Shown here in pieces: positions 9,057-16,837 of a DNA stretch of 51,679 bases. The notes under the pieces are model-generated. The model did not search any database and was not told the DNA's origin. It saw only the letters and a list, made by a program, of their open reading frames with translations. The position numbers and the translations under genes are program-made. Positions within the stretch are counted from its first letter, which is position 1, and each line of letters starts with the position of its first letter. The stretch comes from Halomarina oriensis (GTDB lineage Archaea > Halobacteriota > Halobacteria > Halobacteriales > Haloarculaceae), in NCBI RefSeq assembly GCF_009791395.1, contig NZ_WSZK01000016.1, positions 1-51,679 on the forward strand, written 5' to 3'.

Positions 9057-10147
9057 TCGCCCGCCGAGAGCAGCGGCGCGACGTACTCCGGGGGGTAGCG
9101 CGTCGCCCGGTAGACGCTTCCGAGGCTAGCCTCCTCATCGAACGGGCTGACGAAGTCCCAGACCACCTCGCCGTCGGGCGTCACCTCGAAGACGTGGCCC
9201 GACCCGCCCTCACAGACGAGGGTGTTCCCGTTCGGCAGGCGCTGTGCCCCCGAGATGTACTCGCTGAAAAAGGACTCCGTCGGGGAGCCGGTGAACGCCC
9301 ACTCGATGGTCTCTGTCAGCGGGTCGAGTTCGAGGACGCGCGAGTAGCCCCGCCGCGTGCCGTTGTCGAACAGCAGGACGTTCCCGTTCGGCAGGACGTG
9401 AGGGAGGTGCTGGCCGTCCAGTTCGCCCGGCCCCCACGCCCAGACGATATCGCCCGTTTCGCGGTCGATGACGCCGATGACGTCGAGACTCCGGTACGAG
9501 AACACGACGTTCCCCGGCGCGAACCGAGGGTGGTCGACGCCCCGGTCCACTTCGGCCTCGTAGCTCTCGTTGTGTGGGATCACCTGCGCGGTGTTGTTGT
9601 GCGCCCAGTCGAACGGGTACTCCTCGTCGATGCGCTCGCGGACGTACCGCCACGCGTCGGCGTCGAGACACGCTTCGAGGTCGTCGAAGTGATCGCCCCC
9701 GCGCCACTCCCAGACGAGCTCCCCATCGGGGGTGACTTCGAGCAGATACGGGTCGCGCTTGAGCCCCGGCCCGATGGCGGGGATCATCCGGTCGGTGATG
9801 GTGTGGACGAGCAGGTTGTCGTTGGCCAGCACGCTCAGGTCGTGGTCGACACGGCAGTGGTAGTGCCGGACGACCTCGCTGTCGGGCGTCAGTTCGCGGA
9901 CGCCCGCCTCGTCGATGGACGAACGGTCCCGCGTCGGATACAGCAGGTTGCCGTCGGGCAGGAGCTGACAGAACGACTGGAGTGCCGTCTCGACGGACCA
10001 GGTGTGGACCGGCTCGCCGGCCATATCGACGAGGTGTATCTTCCCGGTGCCGTCCGGGTTCGCCGACGGGTCCTCGTAGGACTCACAGAGGAGCGTGTAC
10101 CCCTCGAAACACGTCTCGGGGCGGTGGACGGAGACGGCGTCGGTCAT
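9053..10147 (-). CDS. Arylsulfotransferase (ASST)-like beta-propeller protein
   Basis: Predicted 364-aa protein of the arylsulfotransferase/PQQ-like propeller group. Repeated blade motifs of the form (L/V)xPDGxxV(W)xW are visible: ELTPDSEVV, EVTPDGELVWEW, GDIVWAWGPGELDGQHLPH, LPNGNVLLFDNG, LPNGNTLVCEGG and EVTPDGEVVWDF. Asp-Asn-Gly and His-rich loops (WAHNNTAQVIPHNE, DGQHLPH) match the ASST region where a His carries sulfate. There is no signal peptide from ATG 10147, unlike periplasmic ASSTs; the 18 residues upstream are basic but not export-like. Coupling to the PrpF-like gene by a 4-bp overlap suggests one pathway. Family assignment is good, enzymatic role uncertain. Confidence 0.75.
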   Translation of the reverse strand: MTDAVSVHRPETCFEGYTLLCESYEDPSANPDGTGKIHLVDMAGEPVHTWSVETALQSFCQLLPDGNLLYPTRDRSSIDEAGVRELTPDSEVVRHYHCRVDHDLSVLANDNLLVHTITDRMIPAIGPGLKRDPYLLEVTPDGELVWEWRGGDHFDDLEACLDADAWRYVRERIDEEYPFDWAHNNTAQVIPHNESYEAEVDRGVDHPRFAPGNVVFSYRSLDVIGVIDRETGDIVWAWGPGELDGQHLPHVLPNGNVLLFDNGTRRGYSRVLELDPLTETIEWAFTGSPTESFFSEYISGAQRLPNGNTLVCEGGSGHVFEVTPDGEVVWDFVSPFDEEASLGSVYRATRYPPEYVAPLLSAGE

Positions 10148-10327
10148 CGGCCGTCGCCTCGGAACGGCCGGTCGTGTCGGTCGTCGTTTCGGTCGGTACA
10201 CGCACGGACCGCGATCGCTGTCGGGACTCGAACGGGTCGCATGAGACTCGATACCGGGAGGAGTGGTATCACGCTTTCGGCGCGCGACGGGTCACAGCTG
10301 CGCCCAGAGCTCGTCGGTCCGGTGGCG

Positions 10328-11191
10328 TCACTCGCGGGTCGGTGGGTCGTCGACGTCGTACACTCGCGTCTGGAGGCCCTGATCGAGACCCGCCGTGAGC
10401 CCGCCGTCGACGACGAGGTTCGCCCCCGTGACGAACGACGAGCGTTCGGAGGCCAGAAACAGCGTCGCCTCGGCGACCTCTTCGGGTCGGCCGAACCGAC
10501 CCAGCGGGTACTGGTCGAGCCACTCCTCGCGGGCTGACCGGTCGCCCTCGTCGGTTTCGTTGCCGTGTCGTCCCTCCGACGCGCCCATCTCCGCTTCACG
10601 CGCCCCCGTCTCGATGGTACCCGGTGAGACGACGTTCGACCGAACGCCGTGACGGCCGTACTGGACCGCGAGCAGTCGGGAGAGCGAGAGGATGCCCCCT
10701 TTCGCGGCCGAGTAGCCGGTGAGACCGATGCCGGTCAGGGCGTTGACCGTCCCCATGAAGACGACCGCACCGCCCCCACCGTCGACCATCGCGGGCAGCG
10801 CCGCCTTCACCAGCCGGAACTGGCCGGTGAGGTTGACGTCGAGGTTCGCCTCGAAGGTGGTCTCGTCGATGCGGTGGAGGTTGTCGTCGTCGATCATCCC
10901 GCCCGCATTCGGGACGACGACGTCCACTCCCCCGAACGTGTCGACGGCGGTGTGGACGAGCGCCCGAACCTCGTCGGCTTCGGTCACGTCACAGGCGACA
11001 CCGCGTATCCCGCCTGGGCCGACGGAGGCGAGGTCGGCCGCCACCGCCTCGATCTCCTCTCGCGAGCGCGAACAGATGATCTGGTTCGCCCCCGCCTCGG
11101 CGAACCGCTCGGCAATAGCTCGGCCGATGCCCGACGACGCACCTGTGACGATGGCCGTGTCGTCGGCTAACGGCAACTTCTGGTGATTCAT
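10328..11191 (-). CDS. Short-chain dehydrogenase/reductase
   Basis: Predicted 287-aa classical SDR using NAD(P). The Rossmann motif TGASSGIG is at residues 16-23, NAG at 95-97 and the catalytic Tyr/Lys in YSAAK at 160-164. The position where the catalytic Ser is expected, about 12-13 residues before the Tyr, reads Gly-Thr (MGTVNAL), so Thr may replace Ser. The tail ends in LFLASERSSFVTGANLVVDGG, the normal SDR cofactor-cap ending. ATG 11191 is preferred over an upstream start at 11263, because a TATA-like GTATAAC lies about 30 bp before it. Two enzymes of the same strand lie upstream. A role in oxidising a sugar or sugar acid is plausible. Confidence 0.9.
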   Translation of the reverse strand: MNHQKLPLADDTAIVTGASSGIGRAIAERFAEAGANQIICSRSREEIEAVAADLASVGPGGIRGVACDVTEADEVRALVHTAVDTFGGVDVVVPNAGGMIDDDNLHRIDETTFEANLDVNLTGQFRLVKAALPAMVDGGGGAVVFMGTVNALTGIGLTGYSAAKGGILSLSRLLAVQYGRHGVRSNVVSPGTIETGAREAEMGASEGRHGNETDEGDRSAREEWLDQYPLGRFGRPEEVAEATLFLASERSSFVTGANLVVDGGLTAGLDQGLQTRVYDVDDPPTRE

Positions 11192-11269
11192 GTGGACGCC
11201 GTAGAACGGTCGCCGAACGGGTATAACTGTTCGGTCGGTGCGAGGCCGGTGCGAGGCCGGCACGGACGG

Positions 11270-12439
11270 TCAGTCCGTGCGATACCGCTCGACGACGCCC
11301 ATGTCGACGTCAACACCCAGCCCCGGCCCCTCGGGAACACGCATCGTCCCCGCCTCGACCTCGAACGGGTCGGTAATGACGTCGCGCTCCCAGCCGTAGT
11401 AGACGGTGTCGGGAGGGAGCGCGAACCCCGGAATCCCCGTCACGGCGTGGAGGACGGCGGCGGTCCGAACCCCGAGGTCGAACGCGCAGTGATGCGCCGT
11501 CGGTACGCCCGCGTCGTCGGCGACGGCCGCGACCTGCCGAAGCCCGGTGATACCTCCGGCCGGTGTGAGGTCCAGTACGGCGACGTCGACCGCACCCGCC
11601 TCGACGAGCGACCGGAGGTTGTGTGCGACGTACGTGTCCTCGTTCGGACCGATGGGCTGGCGTGTCCGGGTGGCGAGACGTGCCAGCGCACGGTGTGAGT
11701 CGACCCGAATCGGCTGCTCCATATACTGGAGGTAGACGCCTTCGTCCTCCAGCGCCGCTCCGACGCGCACCGCCTGGTCGAGCGTCCACCCCTGGTTCGG
11801 GTCCAGGCGGAACTCGAGCTCGCCGTTAGTCGCCTCGTGCATCGCCACGACGCGCTCGACGTCCTCGCGCCAGTCCCGACCGGCTTTCGTCTTCAGTACC
11901 GAGTAGCCGGCGTCCCGGACCTCGACGGCGCGCTCGGCCGACCGTTCGGGGTCGAGGATGCCGAGACAGTACGCCACCTCGCAGCGCTCGCTGGTTTCGG
12001 TCTCGTCGACGTGCTCGCGATGTCGGCGGGCGGTCTGCTCGGGCGCACCGTGCCCGCCGAGCAGCTCGTAGACGGGACGATCCAGCACCTTCCCGACGAT
12101 GTCCCAACACGCGGTCTCGACGGGCGCGAAGAACGTATCGACGTTGGTGTACTCGATGAACAGCAGTCGTCGCAGACTCTCGGTCTCGAACGGAGAGTGC
12201 CCCTCGACGATGGGCGCGATACCCTCTTCGATGACCGACACCGTGGCGGCGGGCGAGAGGAACGCTCTGACCTCACCCCATCCCGAGACCCCCTCGTTGG
12301 TGTCGACGCGTACCAGCACGCGGTCCATCGCGGTCAGTTCGTTGTGGTTCGTGACGTACGGCGCGATGCCGCCCTCTTCGAACGGGACGAGCGGCACCCT
12401 GACGGGAATCGCCTCGACGGCGGTGATCTCCATACCCAT
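11270..12439 (-). CDS. Enolase-superfamily enzyme (mandelate racemase/muconate lactonizing type)
   Basis: Predicted 389-aa enolase-superfamily member, likely a sugar-acid dehydratase or epimerase. The N-terminal capping domain ends near residue 125. In the barrel, KTK at 183-185 supplies the base, and D213 (DPNQGW), E241 (EQP) and E267 (NED) sit in the three metal-ligand positions. A His in AHHCAFDLG near residue 321 could be the second base. An in-frame ATG at 12433 is an equally good start. It is 78 bp upstream of the SDR gene on the same strand, so dehydration of an acid plus an oxidation step may be paired. Substrate specificity cannot be read from the sequence. Confidence 0.88.
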   Translation of the reverse strand: MGMEITAVEAIPVRVPLVPFEEGGIAPYVTNHNELTAMDRVLVRVDTNEGVSGWGEVRAFLSPAATVSVIEEGIAPIVEGHSPFETESLRRLLFIEYTNVDTFFAPVETACWDIVGKVLDRPVYELLGGHGAPEQTARRHREHVDETETSERCEVAYCLGILDPERSAERAVEVRDAGYSVLKTKAGRDWREDVERVVAMHEATNGELEFRLDPNQGWTLDQAVRVGAALEDEGVYLQYMEQPIRVDSHRALARLATRTRQPIGPNEDTYVAHNLRSLVEAGAVDVAVLDLTPAGGITGLRQVAAVADDAGVPTAHHCAFDLGVRTAAVLHAVTGIPGFALPPDTVYYGWERDVITDPFEVEAGTMRVPEGPGLGVDVDMGVVERYRTD

Positions 12440-12520
12440 CGGTCGACGAAGGGGAGCATAAACCTCGGGGCCACAATGCTGTGGCGAGTCGGCGTCGGAG
12501 GCCCCAGACCGGTCGACCGG

Positions 12521-13321
12521 TCAGCGGACCCGCTCGTGGGCCTCGCGAAGGACGAGTTCGAGTTCGTCACCGAGGCGTTCGAACAGTCGCTCGCCCTGTT
12601 CGGCGGTCGCCAGTTCGGGCGCGCCGATGGCCCCGCTGGCGGAGTACTCACGGAACTCCCGATACACGGTAAGCGGGCCGGCGTCGAACATGTCGTGCAG
12701 ACCGTGGCTGTACTCGCTCTCCAGCTCCTCGGCTTCCATGCGGTCGGTGTCGACGAGTTCCGGCCGGAGATGCAGCATGAGCGCCGTCTCGAACTCCCCG
12801 GCGTGGGCCATCCCGCCGACGTCGCTCTCGCGGAGGTCGTCGATGAACGACGACGCGAGGTGGAAGTACGTCACTCCGAGGACCTCGACGTCGGGGTGGT
12901 CGACGCCGACCGTGCCGGTGACGCTCGACACCAGCGACGCGTTCCCACCGTGGCCGTTGCAGAACAGCAGGGCATCGAACCCGTTTTCGAGGGCTGTCTC
13001 GGCGACTCCTTCGAGCGCACCGAGCAGGTCCTCGTGGCCGAGCGACAGCGTCCCGCCGAGCGAGCGGTGGTGTGGGGAATGGCCGGTCCAGACCGGGGGC
13101 GTCACGAGCACCGGAAGGTCGTCGACGACGCGGGTAGCCCCGAGGTGCGCGACGGCGTCGACGAGTATCGTGTCCGTCGCCACCGGGAGGTGGTGACCGT
13201 GCTGTTCGACACTCCCGACGGGGACGACGAGTATCGACCCGTCTCGACCTGCGAGGTCGGTTATCTCGCTGTACGTCTTCCCGGCCCATTCGGTCGGCCT
13301 GCTCCCGAGCGGTTCGGTCAT
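12521..13321 (-). CDS. Creatininase-family metal-dependent amidohydrolase
   Basis: Predicted 266-aa creatininase-family protein, a family that hydrolyses cyclic or linear amides with a binuclear metal site. The signature EQHGHHLPVATDT (residues 39-51) carries metal ligands, NGHGGN lies near residue 126, and the late motif AGEFETALML contains the catalytic Glu. Family length is about 250 aa. The upstream extension beyond ATG 13321 lacks family character and was excluded. It is divergent from the barrel protein at 13437 and 82 bp upstream of the enolase-like gene on the same strand. The substrate could be a lactam, formamide or lactone-like compound. Confidence 0.88.
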   Translation of the reverse strand: MTEPLGSRPTEWAGKTYSEITDLAGRDGSILVVPVGSVEQHGHHLPVATDTILVDAVAHLGATRVVDDLPVLVTPPVWTGHSPHHRSLGGTLSLGHEDLLGALEGVAETALENGFDALLFCNGHGGNASLVSSVTGTVGVDHPDVEVLGVTYFHLASSFIDDLRESDVGGMAHAGEFETALMLHLRPELVDTDRMEAEELESEYSHGLHDMFDAGPLTVYREFREYSASGAIGAPELATAEQGERLFERLGDELELVLREAHERVR

Positions 13322-13436
13322 ACGCTGGCGTCGGCGTGCTCCCTCTTGAGCGTTCGTGATGGCCCGTGGCCGCGTTCGACACGCTCGCGCCGTGGCGAGC
13401 AGGAGGATTTTAGTCGCGACCGCCGTACCCCTATCC

Positions 13437-14615
13437 ATGCCCGCAGTGTGGACCTACCCGTGGAACCTCACGAGCGACGGACTCGCGGAGACGTGTGAGG
13501 GCCTCGCCGCCCGTGGCGTCGACGCCCTGACCCTCGCGAGCCACTACCACTCGATTCGCTCGCTCGACCCTCGCCACCCCGACGAGCTGTTCACCGCCTA
13601 TCCGGGCGGGTGTTACTTCGACCCGGACCCGGGCCGGTTCGCCGACATGCCCATCGACCCCCTCCCTAACGAGGTGTCCGGGCTCGACGATCCGGTGGCC
13701 GAGACCGTCGAGGCGGCCGCCGACCACGGCCTCGGCGTGAACGCCTGGACAGTCTGTCTCCACAACTCGCGGTTGGGGGCGGCCAACCCGTCGTATCGCG
13801 TCGAGAGCGCGTTCGGCGACGCTCACGACCACGCTCTCTGCCCGTCGAACCCCGAGGTCCGCGAGTACTTCGCCGCCGTCGTCGAGGCGCTCGTCGACCG
13901 AGGTGTCGCGGAGGTCCACCTCGAATCGGTCGGGTTCGGGAGCCCGTTCCACGAACACGGCTGGCGGTGGGGCCACCCGAAGCGTCAGGCGCTCACGGGG
14001 ACCACCGAGGAGGTCCTGCTGGCCCAGTGTTTCTGCGAGGGGTGTCGAACCGCCGCCACGGACCACCCCATCGATCTCGGCCGGGCACAGCGCGTCGTCC
14101 GGGATCTGGTCCGCGAGTGGCTCGCGGTCCCCGCTGCCGACGCCCCGCCGTTGGACGCGGTCGTCGCCGACGAACCGGTGCTCGACGACCTGTTCGCGTT
14201 CCGGAGCGCGGTCGTCGAGTCGTTCGTCGCTCGGCTGGCCGAAGCGGCGGGGTCAGTCCCGCTGTCGTACTACGTGATGGAGGGCCACCTCGGCGCGGAC
14301 CCGACGGGGCTGTGGCCCGCCGGGGTTCGACCGGACCGCCTCGCCGACCACCTCGACCGGGCGATGGCGATCTGTTACGTCTCGGCCCCCGACCGAGCGC
14401 GCGACCGGATTCGCTCGCTCCGCGAGACGGTCGACGGTGACGTCACCGTCGACGCGGGCGTGACGCTCGACCCGAACGTCGTCCCGGACGAGGCGACGTT
14501 CGACTCGCTCGTCGAGGCGGTTCGGAGCGACGTCGACGGAGCGGTGTCGGTCTACCACCACGGCCTGATGACCGACACGCACCTCGACTGGCTCGCGAGC
14601 ACGTTCGGCCGCTGA
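13437..14615 (+). CDS. Putative TIM-barrel protein, function unknown (glycoside-hydrolase-like)
   Basis: 392-aa cytoplasmic protein that I do not recognise as a named family. It looks like an alpha/beta barrel: short hydrophobic strands followed by helices (GVDALTLASHYHS, GLGVNAWTVCLHN, VAEVHLESVGFGS, PLSYYVMEGHLG, VDGAVSVYHHGLM). Acidic residues at strand ends (EVHLESVGF near 160, VVADEP near 243) sit where retaining glycosidases place catalytic carboxylates. CFCEGC near residue 200 could bind a metal or form a disulfide. The start ATG 13437 is divergent from the creatininase gene. Context among sulfatases and a GH3 enzyme supports sugar metabolism, but this is inference. Confidence 0.6.
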   Translation: MPAVWTYPWNLTSDGLAETCEGLAARGVDALTLASHYHSIRSLDPRHPDELFTAYPGGCYFDPDPGRFADMPIDPLPNEVSGLDDPVAETVEAAADHGLGVNAWTVCLHNSRLGAANPSYRVESAFGDAHDHALCPSNPEVREYFAAVVEALVDRGVAEVHLESVGFGSPFHEHGWRWGHPKRQALTGTTEEVLLAQCFCEGCRTAATDHPIDLGRAQRVVRDLVREWLAVPAADAPPLDAVVADEPVLDDLFAFRSAVVESFVARLAEAAGSVPLSYYVMEGHLGADPTGLWPAGVRPDRLADHLDRAMAICYVSAPDRARDRIRSLRETVDGDVTVDAGVTLDPNVVPDEATFDSLVEAVRSDVDGAVSVYHHGLMTDTHLDWLASTFGR

Positions 14616-14712
14616 CCACGGGCGACGCGGACGTCGCTCGACCGACGAGGACCAACCAGCCGTCGCTCTCGATGAGGTACTCGAAAAAAGCGGTGCGATA
14701 TGGGTCGTCAGT

Positions 14713-16686
14713 TCACTTGCCGTCGACGATGCCGAGCTGGAAGATCATCGGGTGCGTCGGCCGTGCGGTGAGAGACTGCGCGCCTTCCGGCGGGTACTTG
14801 AATTTGCTCGGATTGATCAACGCGGTGTAGACGTTCTCCGCACAGGAGATTTTCGGCACCCACCAGTTGGTCGCCCAGGCGATCTCGTCGAGGAGTTCCT
14901 GTTTCTCCTCGTCGCTGGTGCTGTTCAGTGCGAGCGCACGAATCGTCTCGTGGGGGTTGACCTCGATGCGCTCGTCGCTGTCGGGCTGCCCGATCGGCGG
15001 CACCTCGAGCACCTCCTCTTCGTGGCTCATGCCGGGCAGGTAGTCGTTGAGCCCGTCGCCACCGCCGACGGCGCTCCGTGGGCGCTGGTACATGAACGTC
15101 TCGGTGTTCGCCGGGCCGGGGCCGGCCCCACCGAACGACCAGCCGGGGGTCATCTGGTAGCCACGCTCTGCGGGGTCGGCGCTGAAGAACTCCGAGCCGG
15201 ACGCGGTCGCGGTCTGCGTCGCGATGCCGAACTGGTTGAGGTTCGACGTGGCGACGTCGGTGGCCTTGACGTAGGTGTTGACGCTCGACGCAGTTCTGAA
15301 GCGGATGCTGAACTGATCGCCGTCGGGCGTTATCCAGTTTCCACCCTCTTTAGAGAACCCGGCGGATTCGAGCAATTGGGTCGCTTTCTCGGTGCTCTGC
15401 TCGTACGGGTTCAGCTGGTCCATTACCTCCTGGCTGACGTACTGTTCTTCCTGACTGGCGTTCATGCCCGTCATCACGTCGTCTTTGACCGAATCCGGCG
15501 ACGGCATGAGCTGCCGGCCGACCGCCTTTCGGTCGATGACGTGGGCGAGCGCCTGTCGCACTTCGGGGATCTTGAACCACTCCAGACCCGCGTTGTCGCC
15601 CGCGACCTCCTCGGACCAGAAGTTGAACCAGAGCCCCTGGCCGAACCCGGTTGAGTAGGCGACGACCCGATAGTCATCAGAGATCGGTGGATTCTCCCGG
15701 CTGAACGGGCCAATACCGTACCCGCCATCTACGTTTCCGGCTTTGGACTCCTGCAACACTTTGTTGCTGTCGGGGGCGAACTTGAAGTTCACCTGGTCGA
15801 GGTTCGGCGTCCCCCAGTCGGTGATGTCGTCGTCGGTCGCGTCGGAGTACTGCTGTTGGACCTCCTCGAAGGGGTAGTTCTGGTGAACCTCCAGCACCAT
15901 CCGCTGGGGGTTCGAACTGACGTACTGCAGCGCACCGGGGTAGATCGGATCCTCCCAGCGGAAGTCGTTCAGCGCGTTTCGAGCCTCCTGAATCTCCGAA
16001 TCGCCCGAAGCGCTCGTAAACTGGTCGTGGTACTCCTGGAACGTCGGTGGGTGCGCCCAGAGGAACTCATAGAGGATTTCGTCGGCTGCGAACTCCGGTG
16101 CCAGCGGGGCGTTCAGCTCGAACGTGAGTTCGTGTTCGCCCGTCGCCTCGATGTTCTCGGTCCACTCGTACTTCGCGGCGACGTTTCTGCCGCCTTCGGC
16201 CACGAACTGTTCGAGTTCGTACTGGAAGATCCAGTCGTCGGCGGTGACGCTCTTTCCGTCCTGCCACTGGTGGTTCTCGTTGAGCGAGACGGTGAGCGTC
16301 TGCCCGTCGACCGTCCAGTCTCTGGCACCGATGCCGAAGACAGTCCCGGTGGAGTCGACCGCGTTCGTCATCCACAGAAACATCGACGAGTGAATCGGCC
16401 AGTCGCCGAGTGCCTCCGACAGCCGGTTGAACTGCACGTCCTGCGGGTTCGCGTCGGTGTAGGTGTTGTACGTCCCGCCACCGCCGCTGGTTCCGGTGTT
16501 GGTCCCGTCGTTCGTACCGGTTCCATCACCCGTATCGGTGCCCCCTGGACCGTCCGTGTTGGTTCCCGAGTTGCCGCTACATCCAGCGAGTGCGACTGCC
16601 GTCCCCCCTGCCGTGAGTTCGAGCACTCGCCGCCGAGAGAGCGGACCGTCTGTTCGGGAACCGGAATCTGTGTTATCTTTTGCCAT
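14713..16686 (-). CDS. ABC transporter solute-binding lipoprotein (family 5, peptide/oligosaccharide type), orphan
   Basis: Predicted 657-aa extracellular solute-binding protein. A Tat signal with RRR at 18-20 and the lipobox LAGC (Cys at 36) mark it as a membrane-anchored lipoprotein exported folded. A Gly/Thr/Asp-rich linker (about 38-75) follows, typical of haloarchaea. The mature part shows family-5 features such as DWTVDGQTLTVSLNENHQWQDGKSVTADDWIF and QALAHVIDRKAV. Start ATG 16686 is preferred over 16701 because the TATA box at 16719-16727 would place transcription start near 16696. No permease or ATPase genes lie nearby, which is unusual because this family normally heads a five-gene operon. 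Confidence 0.88.
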   Translation of the reverse strand: MAKDNTDSGSRTDGPLSRRRVLELTAGGTAVALAGCSGNSGTNTDGPGGTDTGDGTGTNDGTNTGTSGGGGTYNTYTDANPQDVQFNRLSEALGDWPIHSSMFLWMTNAVDSTGTVFGIGARDWTVDGQTLTVSLNENHQWQDGKSVTADDWIFQYELEQFVAEGGRNVAAKYEWTENIEATGEHELTFELNAPLAPEFAADEILYEFLWAHPPTFQEYHDQFTSASGDSEIQEARNALNDFRWEDPIYPGALQYVSSNPQRMVLEVHQNYPFEEVQQQYSDATDDDITDWGTPNLDQVNFKFAPDSNKVLQESKAGNVDGGYGIGPFSRENPPISDDYRVVAYSTGFGQGLWFNFWSEEVAGDNAGLEWFKIPEVRQALAHVIDRKAVGRQLMPSPDSVKDDVMTGMNASQEEQYVSQEVMDQLNPYEQSTEKATQLLESAGFSKEGGNWITPDGDQFSIRFRTASSVNTYVKATDVATSNLNQFGIATQTATASGSEFFSADPAERGYQMTPGWSFGGAGPGPANTETFMYQRPRSAVGGGDGLNDYLPGMSHEEEVLEVPPIGQPDSDERIEVNPHETIRALALNSTSDEEKQELLDEIAWATNWWVPKISCAENVYTALINPSKFKYPPEGAQSLTARPTHPMIFQLGIVDGK

Positions 16687-16718
16687 GACTCTGGCCTGCA
16701 TACGGCCATGCTCTACGG

Positions 16719-16727
16719 ATATATAAA
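16719..16727 (-). promoter_or_regulatory. TATA box of the solute-binding lipoprotein gene
   Basis: The minus strand reads CTTTATATAT in an AT-rich patch (about 16715-16745) inside otherwise GC-rich DNA, 33-41 bp upstream of the ATG at 16686. This is the clearest TATA element in the catabolic region and suggests strong expression. Confidence 0.6.
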
Positions 16728-16837
16728 GTTAATCGAATAATTTTACCGGTCAGTGTGACGATTCCGACTTCACACCGGTCGAACCGGCCGTAGAACGGCT
16801 ACGGACACCGTACGACCGTTCGAACGGGACGGGCGGG

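Noticed and set aside
8876-10537. Long plus-strand open frame (553 codons) opposite the PrpF-like and propeller genes
   Set aside because: Antisense to well-supported genes, rich in Arg/Val/Pro, no family features; an expected by-product of very high GC.
11837-13498. Long plus-strand open frame (553 codons) opposite the enolase-like and creatininase genes
   Set aside because: Antisense shadow with no motifs; both opposing genes have clear catalytic residues.
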